A stretch of DNA of 64,000 nt, taken from NCBI RefSeq assembly GCF_004770905.1, contig NZ_RQHT01000010.1, forward strand, positions 62,001-126,000. Direction: 5' to 3'. Under the pieces are notes generated by a model. The model saw only the letters and a program-made list of their open reading frames with translations, had not been told where the DNA came from and did no database searches. The stretch comes from Leptospira bandrabouensis (GTDB taxonomy: Bacteria; Spirochaetota; Leptospiria; Leptospirales; Leptospiraceae). The position numbers and the translations under genes are program-made. Below, piece after piece: positions 35,218 to 45,476 of the stretch (positions within the stretch are counted from its first letter, which is position 1; the number at the start of each line of letters is the position of its first letter).

Positions 35218-36027
35218 AAATAAAGGTAAAGAGGTGGGTTTTTTAATAAACCCCGCCTCAATTGCTCTTTGTAAAAGATACTCCACTGCACCGTGGCCTT
35301 CTTGCCCTAAAGTTTTTGTGAATTCATTTACATATAAATTGATATGAGATTTGATTACCGCATCTTCTTTGTTTTGTGAATTAGTTCGAATGTAATCCAT
35401 CATTTCTTTTGGCTCTTTGTATGCATCACTTAAGCTTTGTCTCAAGTTGGATTGGAACCTGAGTGCTTCTTCTCTTGGAATGTCTCGTCGAATGGCTATC
35501 GCACCTAGTGGGATAGGATATCCTGTTGATTGTTCCCACCATTCCCCAAGGTCCACTACCTTTTCCATACCTCTGGCTTCATAAGTAAAACGTTCCTCGT
35601 GAATGATCACCCCAAGGCTATCATCCTCAGTCATTACTCTGGGGATGATCTCATCATAACGTAATGGGGTTGGGTTCTGTTTTCCATTGGTATATAAGGA
35701 TAATAGAAGGTTTGCTGTGGTTAATTTCCCTGGGATATAGAGTTTTTTATAATTAGAAAGATCTGTTTTGGAATTTTTCTTTCGGATGAGTATCGGGCCG
35801 CATCCTCTTCCTAGTGCAGATCCGGTTTCGAGTAAAATGTATTTATCAATGATATGAAAATAAGCAGCAAAGGAAAGTTTGGTGACAGGAAATTTCCCTT
35901 GGAAAGCAAATTCGTTTAAATTTTCTACATCGTATAGTTCTTCTTTTACTGGGTAATTTGTATTACGGATCAGGTGGTAGAAGAGGAAAGTGTCATTGGG
36001 ACATGGGGAATAAGCAAGAGAGATCAT
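35203..36027 (-). CDS. mqnD: 1,4-dihydroxy-6-naphthoate synthase (futalosine pathway)
   Basis: This protein of about 274 residues acts in the alternative (futalosine) menaquinone pathway, converting cyclic dehypoxanthinyl futalosine to 1,4-dihydroxy-6-naphthoate. MqnD hallmarks are present: LAYSPCPNDTFLFYHL at the start, ALGRGCGPILI near residue 85, LGVIIHEERFTYE near 150 and the STGYPIPLGAIAIRRD segment. The start is ATG 36027, which overlaps the stop of the upstream membrane-protein gene in an ATGA arrangement, so translation is coupled; an ATG further upstream would overlap more and adds odd residues. The other futalosine genes are not in this window. Confidence 0.9.
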   Translation of the reverse strand: MISLAYSPCPNDTFLFYHLIRNTNYPVKEELYDVENLNEFAFQGKFPVTKLSFAAYFHIIDKYILLETGSALGRGCGPILIRKKNSKTDLSNYKKLYIPGKLTTANLLLSLYTNGKQNPTPLRYDEIIPRVMTEDDSLGVIIHEERFTYEARGMEKVVDLGEWWEQSTGYPIPLGAIAIRRDIPREEALRFQSNLRQSLSDAYKEPKEMMDYIRTNSQNKEDAVIKSHINLYVNEFTKTLGQEGHGAVEYLLQRAIEAGFIKKPTSLPLFLGEG

Positions 36028-37202
36028 AGGGATAAAAAGTACTCCTTGTGAGGTGTGATCCATAAAATTCGAATGATTAAAAATAAAAACAAGGTAATTG
36101 ATATTCCAAGAAATAAACGGATAAACGGTTTTTTATAGGCATCCTCTAATAGTAGTGTAAATGGCAAAATTAATGTGAACATTCTACTTAGATTATCAAA
36201 CGATCTCCAATACCCCTCTTCGGCAATGAGTATGACAAAGAGGCTTCCAAAAATGGGGACAAGTATATTTATATTTTTAGAAAAGGAATCTTTGAGTGAT
36301 TGGATGCTGGCAATGGATAAAGCTAAAAAGGAAATGAAAAAAAGAACCTTTGGGAATTCTTTGGGTTTGAATTGGAAAGATCCATTTTCCATAAAACTTT
36401 TAAAAAAACCAAATAAAGGAAAGTCTGTCATATCTCGAAACCCGAGAGGATTTGTCCCTAGGTGGTTTGGCGGTTGGATTAATCCATATCCCACCAAACA
36501 AACAAATACGATGCCTGGAATGGAATAAAGAGCCATCTTTTCCCATTTTTTTTCTGTAAGCGCATTGAAAACAATGGGTATAAGAAACAAAATCCCTAAC
36601 TCTCTTGTGATTACCATAAGTAGGAAAAAGAAAACAGCGAGTAGGTCTTTTTTATTTGTGAAAAAGTAGAAAGCTATGATTCCAAAACTAACAAAAAGTG
36701 AATCTGCAACAAGGAGTAGATTTGCATTTAAAGAGAAAGGTGAAAATAGATAAAAGATAACCAACCATTTTTTTGAATCCGGAAGTAATGAAAACAAGCT
36801 GAATACGGAAAGAGAAAAAACTACGAACAAAAAAAGAAGAGTAACCAAGGGATAATGAGAGAATCCAAAAATGGAAGAAAATAGACCAACGAATAAAGAA
36901 AGTCCCATTCTGTGAAAACGAAAATGATAAGAATCGACAATGAGATCCCAATCACCACCGACAAACATATCTTTTGCGAGAAAATAGAAAAACTGACCGT
37001 CATAACCTCCCGATTTGTAGATCACAAACTGGGAATCAACGAGGTTTGGATTGATTTCATAGAAACCTTCCCAAATCCCAATAAGGGCAGAAAGGGAATG
37101 TTCATAGGGTGCTGTTTTATAGTAGATAAGTGCCCCTACTCCCAAAAGGAAAAAAACCAATAGAAACCAAAGTTGGCGCTGCTTCACTCTTCCATTTTGC
37201 AA
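36024..37202 (-). CDS. Multi-pass membrane protein, GT-C-like
   Basis: This 392-residue protein has about ten hydrophobic segments and a conserved-looking first loop, GGYDGQFFYFLAKDMF, near residue 66, typical of membrane proteins related to mannosyl- or arabinosyl-type GT-C enzymes. VITRELGILFLIP near residue 195 fits the same group. An activity cannot be assigned. The gene overlaps mqnD by 4 bases and is divergent from the helical-repeat gene. Its link with menaquinone synthesis may be only genomic; a lipid-linked sugar role is an alternative. Confidence 0.65.
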   Translation of the reverse strand: MQNGRVKQRQLWFLLVFFLLGVGALIYYKTAPYEHSLSALIGIWEGFYEINPNLVDSQFVIYKSGGYDGQFFYFLAKDMFVGGDWDLIVDSYHFRFHRMGLSLFVGLFSSIFGFSHYPLVTLLFLFVVFSLSVFSLFSLLPDSKKWLVIFYLFSPFSLNANLLLVADSLFVSFGIIAFYFFTNKKDLLAVFFFLLMVITRELGILFLIPIVFNALTEKKWEKMALYSIPGIVFVCLVGYGLIQPPNHLGTNPLGFRDMTDFPLFGFFKSFMENGSFQFKPKEFPKVLFFISFLALSIASIQSLKDSFSKNINILVPIFGSLFVILIAEEGYWRSFDNLSRMFTLILPFTLLLEDAYKKPFIRLFLGISITLFLFLIIRILWITPHKEYFLSL

Positions 37203-37278
37203 AATTTAACGGATTCGAAAAGGAATTTCTCTGGAATTTTCCGAAGATTCTGACAGTTTGTATCCAAAGTTGGGGCAA

Positions 37279-38082
37279 ATGAAAGAAGTTCTCGTAACAA
37301 TCCAAAGTGTATATCAGTATTTAGAAAAACTTGGCCCCAAAAAATCTTTTCAGATTTTGAAAAATCTCGGTTACGAGAAGTTACTTTCCTTAACAGGAAA
37401 GGTCCCTAAAGAAAGGCTCATTGTCCTGACGCAAAAGTTAAGTGAGGATACAGTCGTTGAGTTGGTAAAACAAATCCCAGAAAAAATTCTCGTTGAGATG
37501 ATCCGCGAAAATGATGACGATGATTTGGTTTATTTTATTCACTCCCTTCCAATGGAAGATTTGGCTCTTGTTTCTCGGAGTATTCCTCCTCATGATGTGG
37601 GTCTACTTGCAAAAACTTTAGGCAAAGAAACAAGCGTAGAAATTCTGAAAACTTTAGGAATTGAAAAGTCCATTGCTCTTTTAAAAGAAATTCCGATGAA
37701 AGATTTTCTTTGGTTGGTGGATGAAATTCAAGTAGGTCTGGTCATTCAACTTGTGAGTGAACTTTCAGTGGCGGATTGTAAAAAGTGGATCAAACAACGT
37801 GGGTTAGCGGAGCTTCCAATTCTTGTCAAATTTTTTGGTGTTAGTAATGCTTTGAAGATTTTTAAAAAACTCGGAATGAACCAAGCATTAGAAATGATGC
37901 ATTTACTTGGAACAAGGGAAATGTTAGAACTTTCTTTGATTTTGTCTGGAATGCAGTTGGATGAAAAGAACATTCCAGCTTTAGTTCAATTGAAACCTGA
38001 TGATTTGACTTCAAAGAAAAAAACTAAACAAACACCTAAGAAAAAACAGATCCCTAAAAAGAAAAAAACTTCTAAGCGTTGA
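37279..38082 (+). CDS. Alpha-helical repeat protein with lysine-rich tail
   Basis: About 267 residues from ATG 37279 (MKEVLVTIQSVYQY); a TTG at 37258 would add seven residues. The body is built of short helical pairs with recurring leucines (EKLLSLTGKVPKERL, KSIALLKEIPMKDFL, ALKIFKKLGMNQALE), recalling MgtE N-domain or ARM/HEAT-like repeats. The last 35 residues are almost all Lys, Thr, Pro and Gln, possibly a nucleic-acid-binding or flexible tail. No family is recognised. It converges with the sensor kinase gene, overlapping by 11 bases. Confidence 0.7.
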   Translation: MKEVLVTIQSVYQYLEKLGPKKSFQILKNLGYEKLLSLTGKVPKERLIVLTQKLSEDTVVELVKQIPEKILVEMIRENDDDDLVYFIHSLPMEDLALVSRSIPPHDVGLLAKTLGKETSVEILKTLGIEKSIALLKEIPMKDFLWLVDEIQVGLVIQLVSELSVADCKKWIKQRGLAELPILVKFFGVSNALKIFKKLGMNQALEMMHLLGTREMLELSLILSGMQLDEKNIPALVQLKPDDLTSKKKTKQTPKKKQIPKKKKTSKR

Positions 38083-40396
38083 TATTCACTTTCGGGAAGT
38101 AAATGGTGAATTTGCTTCCTTCTCCCATTTTGCTTTCGACAAATATTTCACCGGACATTTTGTCCACTAGTGACTTGACAATAGACAATCCAAGTCCTGT
38201 CCCACCAATTTTTTTGTTATCCGAAGATGGAATACGAAAGAAACGATCGAAGATTTGGTTTTTAAAATTTGGGTCGATTCCTATTCCTGTATCTTCTACT
38301 GTGATTTCAATTTTCCCATTGGTTTCACGAATGGAGATTCCAATTTTTCCTTTGAATGTGTATTTTAGTGCATTCACGTAAAGGTTGGTTATGATTTGTG
38401 AAAATTCAAATTTGATTCCACGTAAGTAAAAACCTTTTTTGAGTGATAAATCCCATTCGATAGGTTTTCCTTTGGCAAGATGAGAGTTCATGTGAATTAC
38501 ATCTTCGATTACAGGAACAGGATCAAAAATTTCGACTACTTCGGCTTCTTTGTCTTTTTCTCTTGATGTGGTTAACTTTAATAGATTTTCGATTAAAAAA
38601 CTAAGTCTTTTTGCATTTTTATCGATTACCTCTAACATATTTTTGTGTTCGGTGTTAAATGGTAATGTTGTATCGGATTTAAAAAATTCTAAATACCCTC
38701 TGATGTTTGTCATCGGGCTTCTTAGTTCGTGACTCACATTGGAAATAAATTCGTGTTGTAGTCTTTCTTGTTCTTTTCTTTCTGAATTGGGACGAAATTG
38801 AACTTGGTATCGTTTCTTTGGAGAAAGTAGGATGGATGTGAAACTAATATCTACTTCTAGTTTGTTTCCATCTTTGGCGAGGATTTCCACATCGGGAAGT
38901 GATAACATTGTATCAGAAGAGAGGTCAGTTCCAAACCTGAGTTGGTTAGATACTTGGTTGCCAAGGATAATGTCTTCAATATTCATTTTCGTGATATCAC
39001 CACGAGTATAACCAGTTAACAATCGAAACTGGTTGTTTGCTTCTAAAATGCTTCCTGTATCGGCGTCTACAAGGGCAATGGCTTCTCTGGAAAATTCAAA
39101 TAGATATCTGTATTTTTCTTCCGAGTATTGAAGGTCTACTGCGGAGCGGTCAAGTTTGATTTCTAAAATTGAAATTAGGTTTTCGAGTTCTGTGATCTCT
39201 TCTCTTTGTAGTTCTAATTTGGCGTTAAATGAGTCTAACATTGAGTTTACGAGAACTTTGACTCGGTTGTCTAATTGCAAAGTTTCGTCTGAATTTAATC
39301 TTGAATTATAGTTTCCTTGAAGTATATCCAATACGACTGAGTTGACGTCGACAATGAGATGCCTTACTGCATTGAGTTTTCTGTAGTTGATTTGAGAAGG
39401 AGCGTGTAACTTTGTTTCTTTTGGCTCTTGGAAAGAACTTAGTTTCCGCACATCAAATAATTTTTTTGGCTCAAGGGCTGATAGGATTTCGTCAAAATCA
39501 AAAGCGGCTTTTACGGCGTCGGGTTGGATGACCCTACGAATCAATCGGAAATATACATCTTTTAAAAGTGGATAGAGTGTTGTGGCATCACCTTTGTAAG
39601 AGAAAATACCTTTTTGAATGAGGGGATGGGAGTTTAGAAGATTCTTCGTTTCCCCTACTCTAAGATGTGGGTAAAAATGGGAAAGTTGAAGGTCTTCCCA
39701 TAAATTTCCTTGGCTCAATTGATTTGTGTTTTGTAAAAGGTCTATGGCTTTTTTTACCGCAAGAAGAACTCCCGAAACTTCTCTTCCTGTTTTTAAAACA
39801 GCATCACCGCTAAACGCAAGCAAGGTGGAAGGGTAAAAAGATTTTAATTCTAATATCGGTAATTCAAGTGTATTGGCAAAGTCTTGGAAGTTTCTAAGGA
39901 ATGGGCTTGAAAATGGATCTGAAACCAAACCTAAACAAGAGGGTTTTAGAAATTCTTTTTCTTCTAAAAAACCTGGAGTGTCAATGTAACGAACTTTAAC
40001 TGGATTTTTGGGCGCATATTCTTCAAGAAATTTTTCAGCAAAAAGCCTCTCGACGGAGTATTGATGTGGGACAGGTAATATATAAGCTTTGTTTCTTGTC
40101 AGATCTTCTGGTTTGAATTGAAATCTTGAATAGAAGGAAAGTGGAGAGTGGTAAAGATAAATCCCTTTATAGATTCGTTTGAGTTTGGATTTTTTTAAAA
40201 AACTGTCTTGTAAATAAGCAATGGTAGGAACTTCACCAGCTTCTACCCGACCAGCGTCCAGTAATGGCATGATTGCCTTATGGTGCGTGTTGACATGAAG
40301 AGTTACTTTGACACCGAATTCTTCAAAGTAACCCTTTTTGTATGCGACTACAACTGGTAAGGAACTAAGACGACTTGTTATACAAATCTGGATCAC
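38072..40396 (-). CDS. Cytoplasmic hybrid: solute-binding-protein domain fused to PAS histidine kinase
   Basis: This 774-residue protein has an N-terminal 230 residues resembling periplasmic NMT1/THI5-type binding proteins (ITSRLSSLPVVVAYKKGYFE start; GRVEAGEVPTIAYLQDS), but without signal peptide or membrane segments. A coiled linker (near 370-420), a PAS domain (about 430-540, RYLFEFSREAIALVDA), a HisKA box (VSHELRSPMTNIRGY near 553) and a HATPase domain with DTGIGIDPNF and GGTGLGLSIV follow. The kinase is complete, so ligand binding inside the cytoplasm probably controls autophosphorylation. No response regulator lies adjacent. The ligand could be a pyrimidine or amino-acid derivative, as in ThiY/NMT1 proteins; this is inference. 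Confidence 0.85.
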   Translation of the reverse strand: MIQICITSRLSSLPVVVAYKKGYFEEFGVKVTLHVNTHHKAIMPLLDAGRVEAGEVPTIAYLQDSFLKKSKLKRIYKGIYLYHSPLSFYSRFQFKPEDLTRNKAYILPVPHQYSVERLFAEKFLEEYAPKNPVKVRYIDTPGFLEEKEFLKPSCLGLVSDPFSSPFLRNFQDFANTLELPILELKSFYPSTLLAFSGDAVLKTGREVSGVLLAVKKAIDLLQNTNQLSQGNLWEDLQLSHFYPHLRVGETKNLLNSHPLIQKGIFSYKGDATTLYPLLKDVYFRLIRRVIQPDAVKAAFDFDEILSALEPKKLFDVRKLSSFQEPKETKLHAPSQINYRKLNAVRHLIVDVNSVVLDILQGNYNSRLNSDETLQLDNRVKVLVNSMLDSFNAKLELQREEITELENLISILEIKLDRSAVDLQYSEEKYRYLFEFSREAIALVDADTGSILEANNQFRLLTGYTRGDITKMNIEDIILGNQVSNQLRFGTDLSSDTMLSLPDVEILAKDGNKLEVDISFTSILLSPKKRYQVQFRPNSERKEQERLQHEFISNVSHELRSPMTNIRGYLEFFKSDTTLPFNTEHKNMLEVIDKNAKRLSFLIENLLKLTTSREKDKEAEVVEIFDPVPVIEDVIHMNSHLAKGKPIEWDLSLKKGFYLRGIKFEFSQIITNLYVNALKYTFKGKIGISIRETNGKIEITVEDTGIGIDPNFKNQIFDRFFRIPSSDNKKIGGTGLGLSIVKSLVDKMSGEIFVESKMGEGSKFTIYFPKVNINA

Positions 40397-40453
40397 ATGG
40401 CAACAATTCCAAAAATAGGAATCATTGCCAAATCTTTCTGTAGCGTTTTCCTC

Positions 40454-42286
40454 TTACTGTGAAAAAATCTCTTGGAGGAACTCCGTTGTCCTTTTGGTAT
40501 ATTCCGAAACTTCTTTTTCATCCATCACCTTTGCGGAAAGGAGTGAAAGGTCGTAAATGATTCTTGCCAATTTTTTTCCTTTATCGGGGTTTACGCCTTC
40601 AAACGCTTGTAATGCGGATTTTACCAAAGGAGACTTGGCATTTACCATAAGAGTATGTGATCTTAGAATATTTTTTGTGTCATCTCGGTTTAACATTGAA
40701 TTCATTTCGGACATTCGTCTCATAAACTCTGGCAAAAGAATGACTCCTGGAACTTCTACAGATTTTAATGCTTCAACCTTTACTTCCACACCTTCGGTAG
40801 GTAGCGAGCTTTGAAATAAGTTTTTGATCCTGTCGAATTCTGTTTTGTTTTCTTCATTTACCAAATCTTTTGGAGATTCTTTATCTACGATTTGGTCTGC
40901 GATTTCCGAATCCACTCTTTGAAATTTCCAATCTGGATTTTTCATTTCCAAATGTTGTATTAAGTGGGAATCAATTTTTGAGTCAACTAATAGGGCTTCC
41001 AGTCCTTGTGATTTTAGTAACTCCATATAGACGGAACCCATTTCAGTTTCATTTGCGTAGAAAATTTTGTTTTGGTTCTTTTCTTTATTCTTTTCCCAGT
41101 ATTCAGAAGTTGTTGAGTATCCTCCTTCTGAGTTTTTAAAGATTAAATGGTCTTTCATTGCATCGTAAAATTTTTCGTCGGTGAGAACGCCATATTTTAC
41201 AAATAAAGAAATATCGTTCCAATTTTCTTCATATTTGTTTCTATTTTTTTTGAAATCTTCAATCAGCCGGTCTGCTACTTTTTTGATGATATGGTTGGAA
41301 ATCTTTTTTACAAGGGGATCATTTTGCAAATACGACCTAGAAACATTTAGGGGTAGATCTGGAATGTCTATCGTTCCTTTAAGGATGGTGAGAAATTGTG
41401 GTATTAATTCACTTGCGTTATCGCTCACAAAGACATGGTTACAAAATAGTTTAATACCATTCTTTGATGCCTCTAATTCGTGAGTGAGTTTTGGAAAATA
41501 TAGAATTCCTTGTAAACGGAATGGGTAATCTACGTTTAGATGGATATGGAATAGGGATTCCCCAGAGAACGGAAATAGGTAGGAATAAAAATCTTTATAA
41601 TCCTCTGCTGAGACTTTTGCGGGCTCTTCTGACCATAAAGGTTTTTCGCGATTTGCTTTTTCTCCTGATACGTAGATACCTACAGGTAAAAAATCGCAGT
41701 ATTTTTTAATCAGGTCCTTTAGTTTCCATTTATCTAAATATTCACCAGACTCACCGTCAAGGTATAAGGATATTTTTGTACCTCTGGATTCTTTTGTGAT
41801 TTCTGAAATTGTGAAATCAGTTCCTGATTCACTAGACCATAGAACAGCTGTTTGCCCTTTTTTGTAAGACTTGGTTTCTATTGTGACTTTTTTGGAAACC
41901 ATAAAGGATGAGTAAAAACCGAGTCCAAAGTGGCCAATGATTTCTGCTTTGTTTTCTGCGTTTTGGTACTGTTTGGCGAAGTCTGTTGCACCGGAGAATG
42001 CAATTTGATTGATATATTTTTTGACTTCTTCTGAAGTCATCCCCACTCCATTGTCTTCAATGGATAAAATTCTTTTTTCTACATCAAAGTTTAGGTCAAT
42101 TCTGTATTCGTTCCCACCTTCAAACTCCTCAGATAAAGCAATTTTTTTTAACTTCGTAATGGCATCACTTGCATTGGATACTAATTCTCGAATGAATATA
42201 TCTTTTTCGGAATATAGCCATTTTTTGATGATGGGAAAGATGTTTTCTGTTTCTACGCTAATTTTTCCTGTTTCTTCAGCTGACAT
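40454..42286 (-). CDS. htpG: Chaperone HtpG (bacterial Hsp90)
   Basis: The 610-residue length and domain order match HtpG. The N-terminal ATPase has [34 protein letters not shown] and [14 protein letters not shown]. The middle domain and C-terminal dimerisation domain are complete. It folds and protects client proteins under stress. It starts 3 bases after batD's stop on the same strand, so it may be transcribed with the Bat operon, in keeping with a stress role. The start is ATG. Confidence 0.97.
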   Translation of the reverse strand: MSAEETGKISVETENIFPIIKKWLYSEKDIFIRELVSNASDAITKLKKIALSEEFEGGNEYRIDLNFDVEKRILSIEDNGVGMTSEEVKKYINQIAFSGATDFAKQYQNAENKAEIIGHFGLGFYSSFMVSKKVTIETKSYKKGQTAVLWSSESGTDFTISEITKESRGTKISLYLDGESGEYLDKWKLKDLIKKYCDFLPVGIYVSGEKANREKPLWSEEPAKVSAEDYKDFYSYLFPFSGESLFHIHLNVDYPFRLQGILYFPKLTHELEASKNGIKLFCNHVFVSDNASELIPQFLTILKGTIDIPDLPLNVSRSYLQNDPLVKKISNHIIKKVADRLIEDFKKNRNKYEENWNDISLFVKYGVLTDEKFYDAMKDHLIFKNSEGGYSTTSEYWEKNKEKNQNKIFYANETEMGSVYMELLKSQGLEALLVDSKIDSHLIQHLEMKNPDWKFQRVDSEIADQIVDKESPKDLVNEENKTEFDRIKNLFQSSLPTEGVEVKVEALKSVEVPGVILLPEFMRRMSEMNSMLNRDDTKNILRSHTLMVNAKSPLVKSALQAFEGVNPDKGKKLARIIYDLSLLSAKVMDEKEVSEYTKRTTEFLQEIFSQ

Positions 42287-42289
42287 AAG

Positions 42290-43867
42290 TTACTCCTTGT
42301 TTTGTAATTGTTTTTTTAATACTAAGACTTTTGTTTTTTCTTGATTGGATAAATTCTTAAAAGTTTTTTCTGGTGTTAGTTTATCTGAATCGTTGAGAAG
42401 GTTTACCAAAAATTGGTTATCGTCATTTTGTATCCCTTTTTTTTCTAAATAGTCGGCGAGAAATACATTTCTCTTTTTTCCAAAGGATTGAATCATCTCT
42501 GAAAACATTTTGGACTGTCTGCTAATTGAATAACGTTTATAACCTACATAGGATAGAATACCAAAAACTGCAATCAAAACTAATACTATAATCGATGGGC
42601 CACTTTCGGATTTGGAATCCGATTTTTTGGCTTCAAGTGATTTTTTTTTCTCCGGGAGTACGGAAATTTCGGGAAAAGTAAGAACAAGCGATTTATATTG
42701 TTTTTCGTTTAATGAGAAAAAGCTGAAACGATATGGCTCTAATTGTAGTTTGCCTGGCAAATCAGTTTGGTGTCCGAAAAGGAATTTTACTACGGAGTAA
42801 AATCCATATTCACCCGAGTCTAGTTTTTTAAATGTTTTTGTTCTCTTCTGCGAAATCACTTGCACTTTGGAGTTTGGTATTGAAAAAGGAGTGATTCCTT
42901 CATACCCACCTTCCCCTTCAACGGTAACTTCATAATAAAGAGTTTCCCCCCTGTGGACAGTTTTTGGGAATTCTGTTAGGTTAAGTTTGAAATTTCCAAT
43001 GGCCCCTGTGAATTCTTTCGGTTTGCCTGGAGGAAGTTCAAGAACAGTAACAGTAGCCGGGTTTGTGTTTACGGTTTCTTGTAAGGAGTTAAACCGCAAA
43101 CTATCTCCCGTGATAAATTTAGTTTTCCCTATCTGAAATCTTCCCGCTTTAATTCCTGTTAGTCCATAAATTTCTTTATCATACACCAGCGTTTTTTTTA
43201 GTTGATTGTTTCTTAATACTTCCGGTTCAATTTGTACGGAAACTTGTTTTAAAGTTTCTGATAAAAAATAGGGATATGAAATGGATTGGTTCGGGTCTCT
43301 TTCGAGAAATGGCTGTCTGTATCCATTATAATATAAAACAAAATAACCTACGATTGGCTCTCCTTTATAAAAGACGGATTTGTTTGTATGAAAAGAAACC
43401 TCTGGTGATTCCGGAGTTACGTCTTCTTCCATTTCAAAAGGGAAGGGATTGAACCATTGGTTTTGTGATTGTTTGCTTTTTTTGCTGACTTTAAATGAGA
43501 TTGGTGGGGATGAATAGGTTTTGTGATCATATTCGACTGATATTTCTGGAAGTTTAAAGGAACCTTCTGCTTCTGTGGAAACATAGAAGTTTAGAATTTG
43601 TGATTTGGAAACTTTGAAATTGATGATTTGAGTTTCTGTACCACTACCAGAAAATTGGATACGCACTCCATTTTGTTTGATATTGGTTTGTAACGCTCGA
43701 AAGGGTTTATCTCCGCGCGCTCTTACTTCAAGTTTTGCATGTTCGCCGAGAGAAAACTCGTTCGGGTATAAATTGAATTCTACATCAGAGGATATTACTT
43801 TTGTAAATGGAATGAAATAAATTAGGAAAAAGAGGAGTAAAGGTTTACCAGAATTTTTCATTATCAA
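42290..43867 (-). CDS. batD: BatD-like protein of the aerotolerance operon
   Basis: This 525-residue protein has a signal peptide (about residues 7-25), repeated Ig-like beta domains in the exported part, and one C-terminal membrane helix (near residue 430, IIVLVLIAVFGILSYVGY). A basic cytoplasmic tail follows. This fits the BatD family, which pairs with BatA/BatB to form a membrane complex of unknown biochemical role, linked to oxidative stress survival in Bacteroides. In Leptospira, mutants reported from memory show changes in oxidative stress gene expression but not a simple sensitivity. It overlaps the BatBC gene by 23 bases. Confidence 0.82.
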   Translation of the reverse strand: MIMKNSGKPLLLFFLIYFIPFTKVISSDVEFNLYPNEFSLGEHAKLEVRARGDKPFRALQTNIKQNGVRIQFSGSGTETQIINFKVSKSQILNFYVSTEAEGSFKLPEISVEYDHKTYSSPPISFKVSKKSKQSQNQWFNPFPFEMEEDVTPESPEVSFHTNKSVFYKGEPIVGYFVLYYNGYRQPFLERDPNQSISYPYFLSETLKQVSVQIEPEVLRNNQLKKTLVYDKEIYGLTGIKAGRFQIGKTKFITGDSLRFNSLQETVNTNPATVTVLELPPGKPKEFTGAIGNFKLNLTEFPKTVHRGETLYYEVTVEGEGGYEGITPFSIPNSKVQVISQKRTKTFKKLDSGEYGFYSVVKFLFGHQTDLPGKLQLEPYRFSFFSLNEKQYKSLVLTFPEISVLPEKKKSLEAKKSDSKSESGPSIIVLVLIAVFGILSYVGYKRYSISRQSKMFSEMIQSFGKKRNVFLADYLEKKGIQNDDNQFLVNLLNDSDKLTPEKTFKNLSNQEKTKVLVLKKQLQNKE

Positions 43868-45476
43868 AAGAACCTCCCTTTTTATTCTTTAAGATTGTGT
43901 CACCAGAAAAGGGGTCTAATATTCTTTCTGCATCAGACTTGTCTTCTTTTGGTTTTTCTTGTTTATTATTTTGTGAAGGTTCTTGGTTTGGTTCGTTGTT
44001 CTTTCTGTTTTGATTGGGGCTTTGTTCTTTTTTTTTGGTAAGGTGTTCTATATTTTTTTTAGCCGCAAGATGATCTGGATTCATTTCTAATGTATCAGTA
44101 TATGATTTTAATGCGTTTTTTCTATCCCCTAATCTAGCGTAAATATTTCCTAGGTTAAAACTTGCTTTTGCCTTTAAATCTTTATCGGCATTTGGGTGAG
44201 ATAAAATTTTTTCGGAAAGTTCTTTCGCTTCTTTGTACCTACCTAATTGATATGCAACTGCAGATTCATTATAGATTAGTTTGGGATCATCTTTGATATA
44301 TTCTTTTGCTTTTTCAAATTCCTTTTGGCTCTCGTTATAGTTTTTATTGTGATAAGATTTTACGCCGCGATCGATAGAGTTCCCACCTGGGTCTAGTTCC
44401 CAAGCTTCAAGTCTGCCCCAGCCGAAAGATATTATAAGAAGAATAGTTAAATATATATTAGTCGGTATTTTTTGCATAAAGAAAATAAGGATTCGTTCTA
44501 AGAATAAAAAACAAATGGCTGCAATTAAAAATGGATGAGCACCATCTTCGTTTTTGAAACGTTCTATACTTTGGATTTTGTTTTTTTTGGTCGATTGGAT
44601 GGTATCAAGAAGTGCATATGCTCCTTCCGCTTCGAAAGAAACATTGTAGTAACTTCCATTATTTTGATCAGCTATGGCTTCGAGTTTCTCCAGATTCATT
44701 TTTGAAATTAGTAAATTGGGTGCCATAGGTGAATCTGAAATACCAGCATCCATAGTCACATAGCCACCTCTTCCCGTTCCCGGGTCACGATATTCAATGA
44801 GCCCACCTTCCAAAGTACCAATCCCCCATACCATCACCTCTCCTGCGATTGATGGAAGGTTTTGGTTTTCATGGTCCTCTCCATCGGAAACGATTATAGT
44901 AATTTGGGAGGATATATTGTTATTTTTTTTTCTGATGTTGTTTGCTCTTTCTAGAGCAACTGCAAGGTCTGTCCCTTTGGCACCGACCATTTCTACACCT
45001 AATGCCTGTATGTAATCAGAAACGGCTGTGATGTCGGAAGTTAAGGGGCAAAAAGAAAAGGATTGACCTGCAAAAACAATGATTCCAATTCGATTTCCTT
45101 TGAGACTGGGTAAAATTCGTAAAGCTAAGTCTTGAAATCTTTTGAGCCGGTTTGGTCTAACGTCAATTGCATTCATAGATAAACTCACATCGACAACAAA
45201 CAAGATATCTGCGGATTCGAATTCTTTGATAGATTCGATTTCTGTAGATTTAGTTTTAAATAAAGAATAAAATGCAAAAAAAAGAGCAAGAAGGAAGCAG
45301 AGTATCCTTAATAAATAAATTTTTGTATCACTTGTATAAATTCTATCTTTTAAATTCGGATGATTTTCTTTAAAAGAATTAGCTTTTCCGTTGATATATA
45401 ATTTTACAGTGAAGGCGACGATCCAAATAAATATACAAAGAAGAGAAAGTATGGCGATTGAATTTAAGTTTGTCAT
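43845..45476 (-). CDS. BatB-BatC fusion: vWA domain protein with TPR tail
   Basis: This 543-residue protein has two N-terminal membrane helices and a vWA domain with MIDAS residues in ILFVVDVSLSMNA (D-x-S-x-S) near residue 95. A further membrane helix lies near 310. The C-terminal half holds about three TPR units (LGRYKEAKELSEKIL, LGDRKNALKSYTDTLEMNPDH), then a Gln/Asn/Lys-rich low-complexity tail. In most Bat operons BatB (vWA) and BatC (TPR) are separate, so this is a fusion. It overlaps BatA by 4 bases. Confidence 0.85.
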   Translation of the reverse strand: MTNLNSIAILSLLCIFIWIVAFTVKLYINGKANSFKENHPNLKDRIYTSDTKIYLLRILCFLLALFFAFYSLFKTKSTEIESIKEFESADILFVVDVSLSMNAIDVRPNRLKRFQDLALRILPSLKGNRIGIIVFAGQSFSFCPLTSDITAVSDYIQALGVEMVGAKGTDLAVALERANNIRKKNNNISSQITIIVSDGEDHENQNLPSIAGEVMVWGIGTLEGGLIEYRDPGTGRGGYVTMDAGISDSPMAPNLLISKMNLEKLEAIADQNNGSYYNVSFEAEGAYALLDTIQSTKKNKIQSIERFKNEDGAHPFLIAAICFLFLERILIFFMQKIPTNIYLTILLIISFGWGRLEAWELDPGGNSIDRGVKSYHNKNYNESQKEFEKAKEYIKDDPKLIYNESAVAYQLGRYKEAKELSEKILSHPNADKDLKAKASFNLGNIYARLGDRKNALKSYTDTLEMNPDHLAAKKNIEHLTKKKEQSPNQNRKNNEPNQEPSQNNKQEKPKEDKSDAERILDPFSGDTILKNKKGGSFDNEKFW

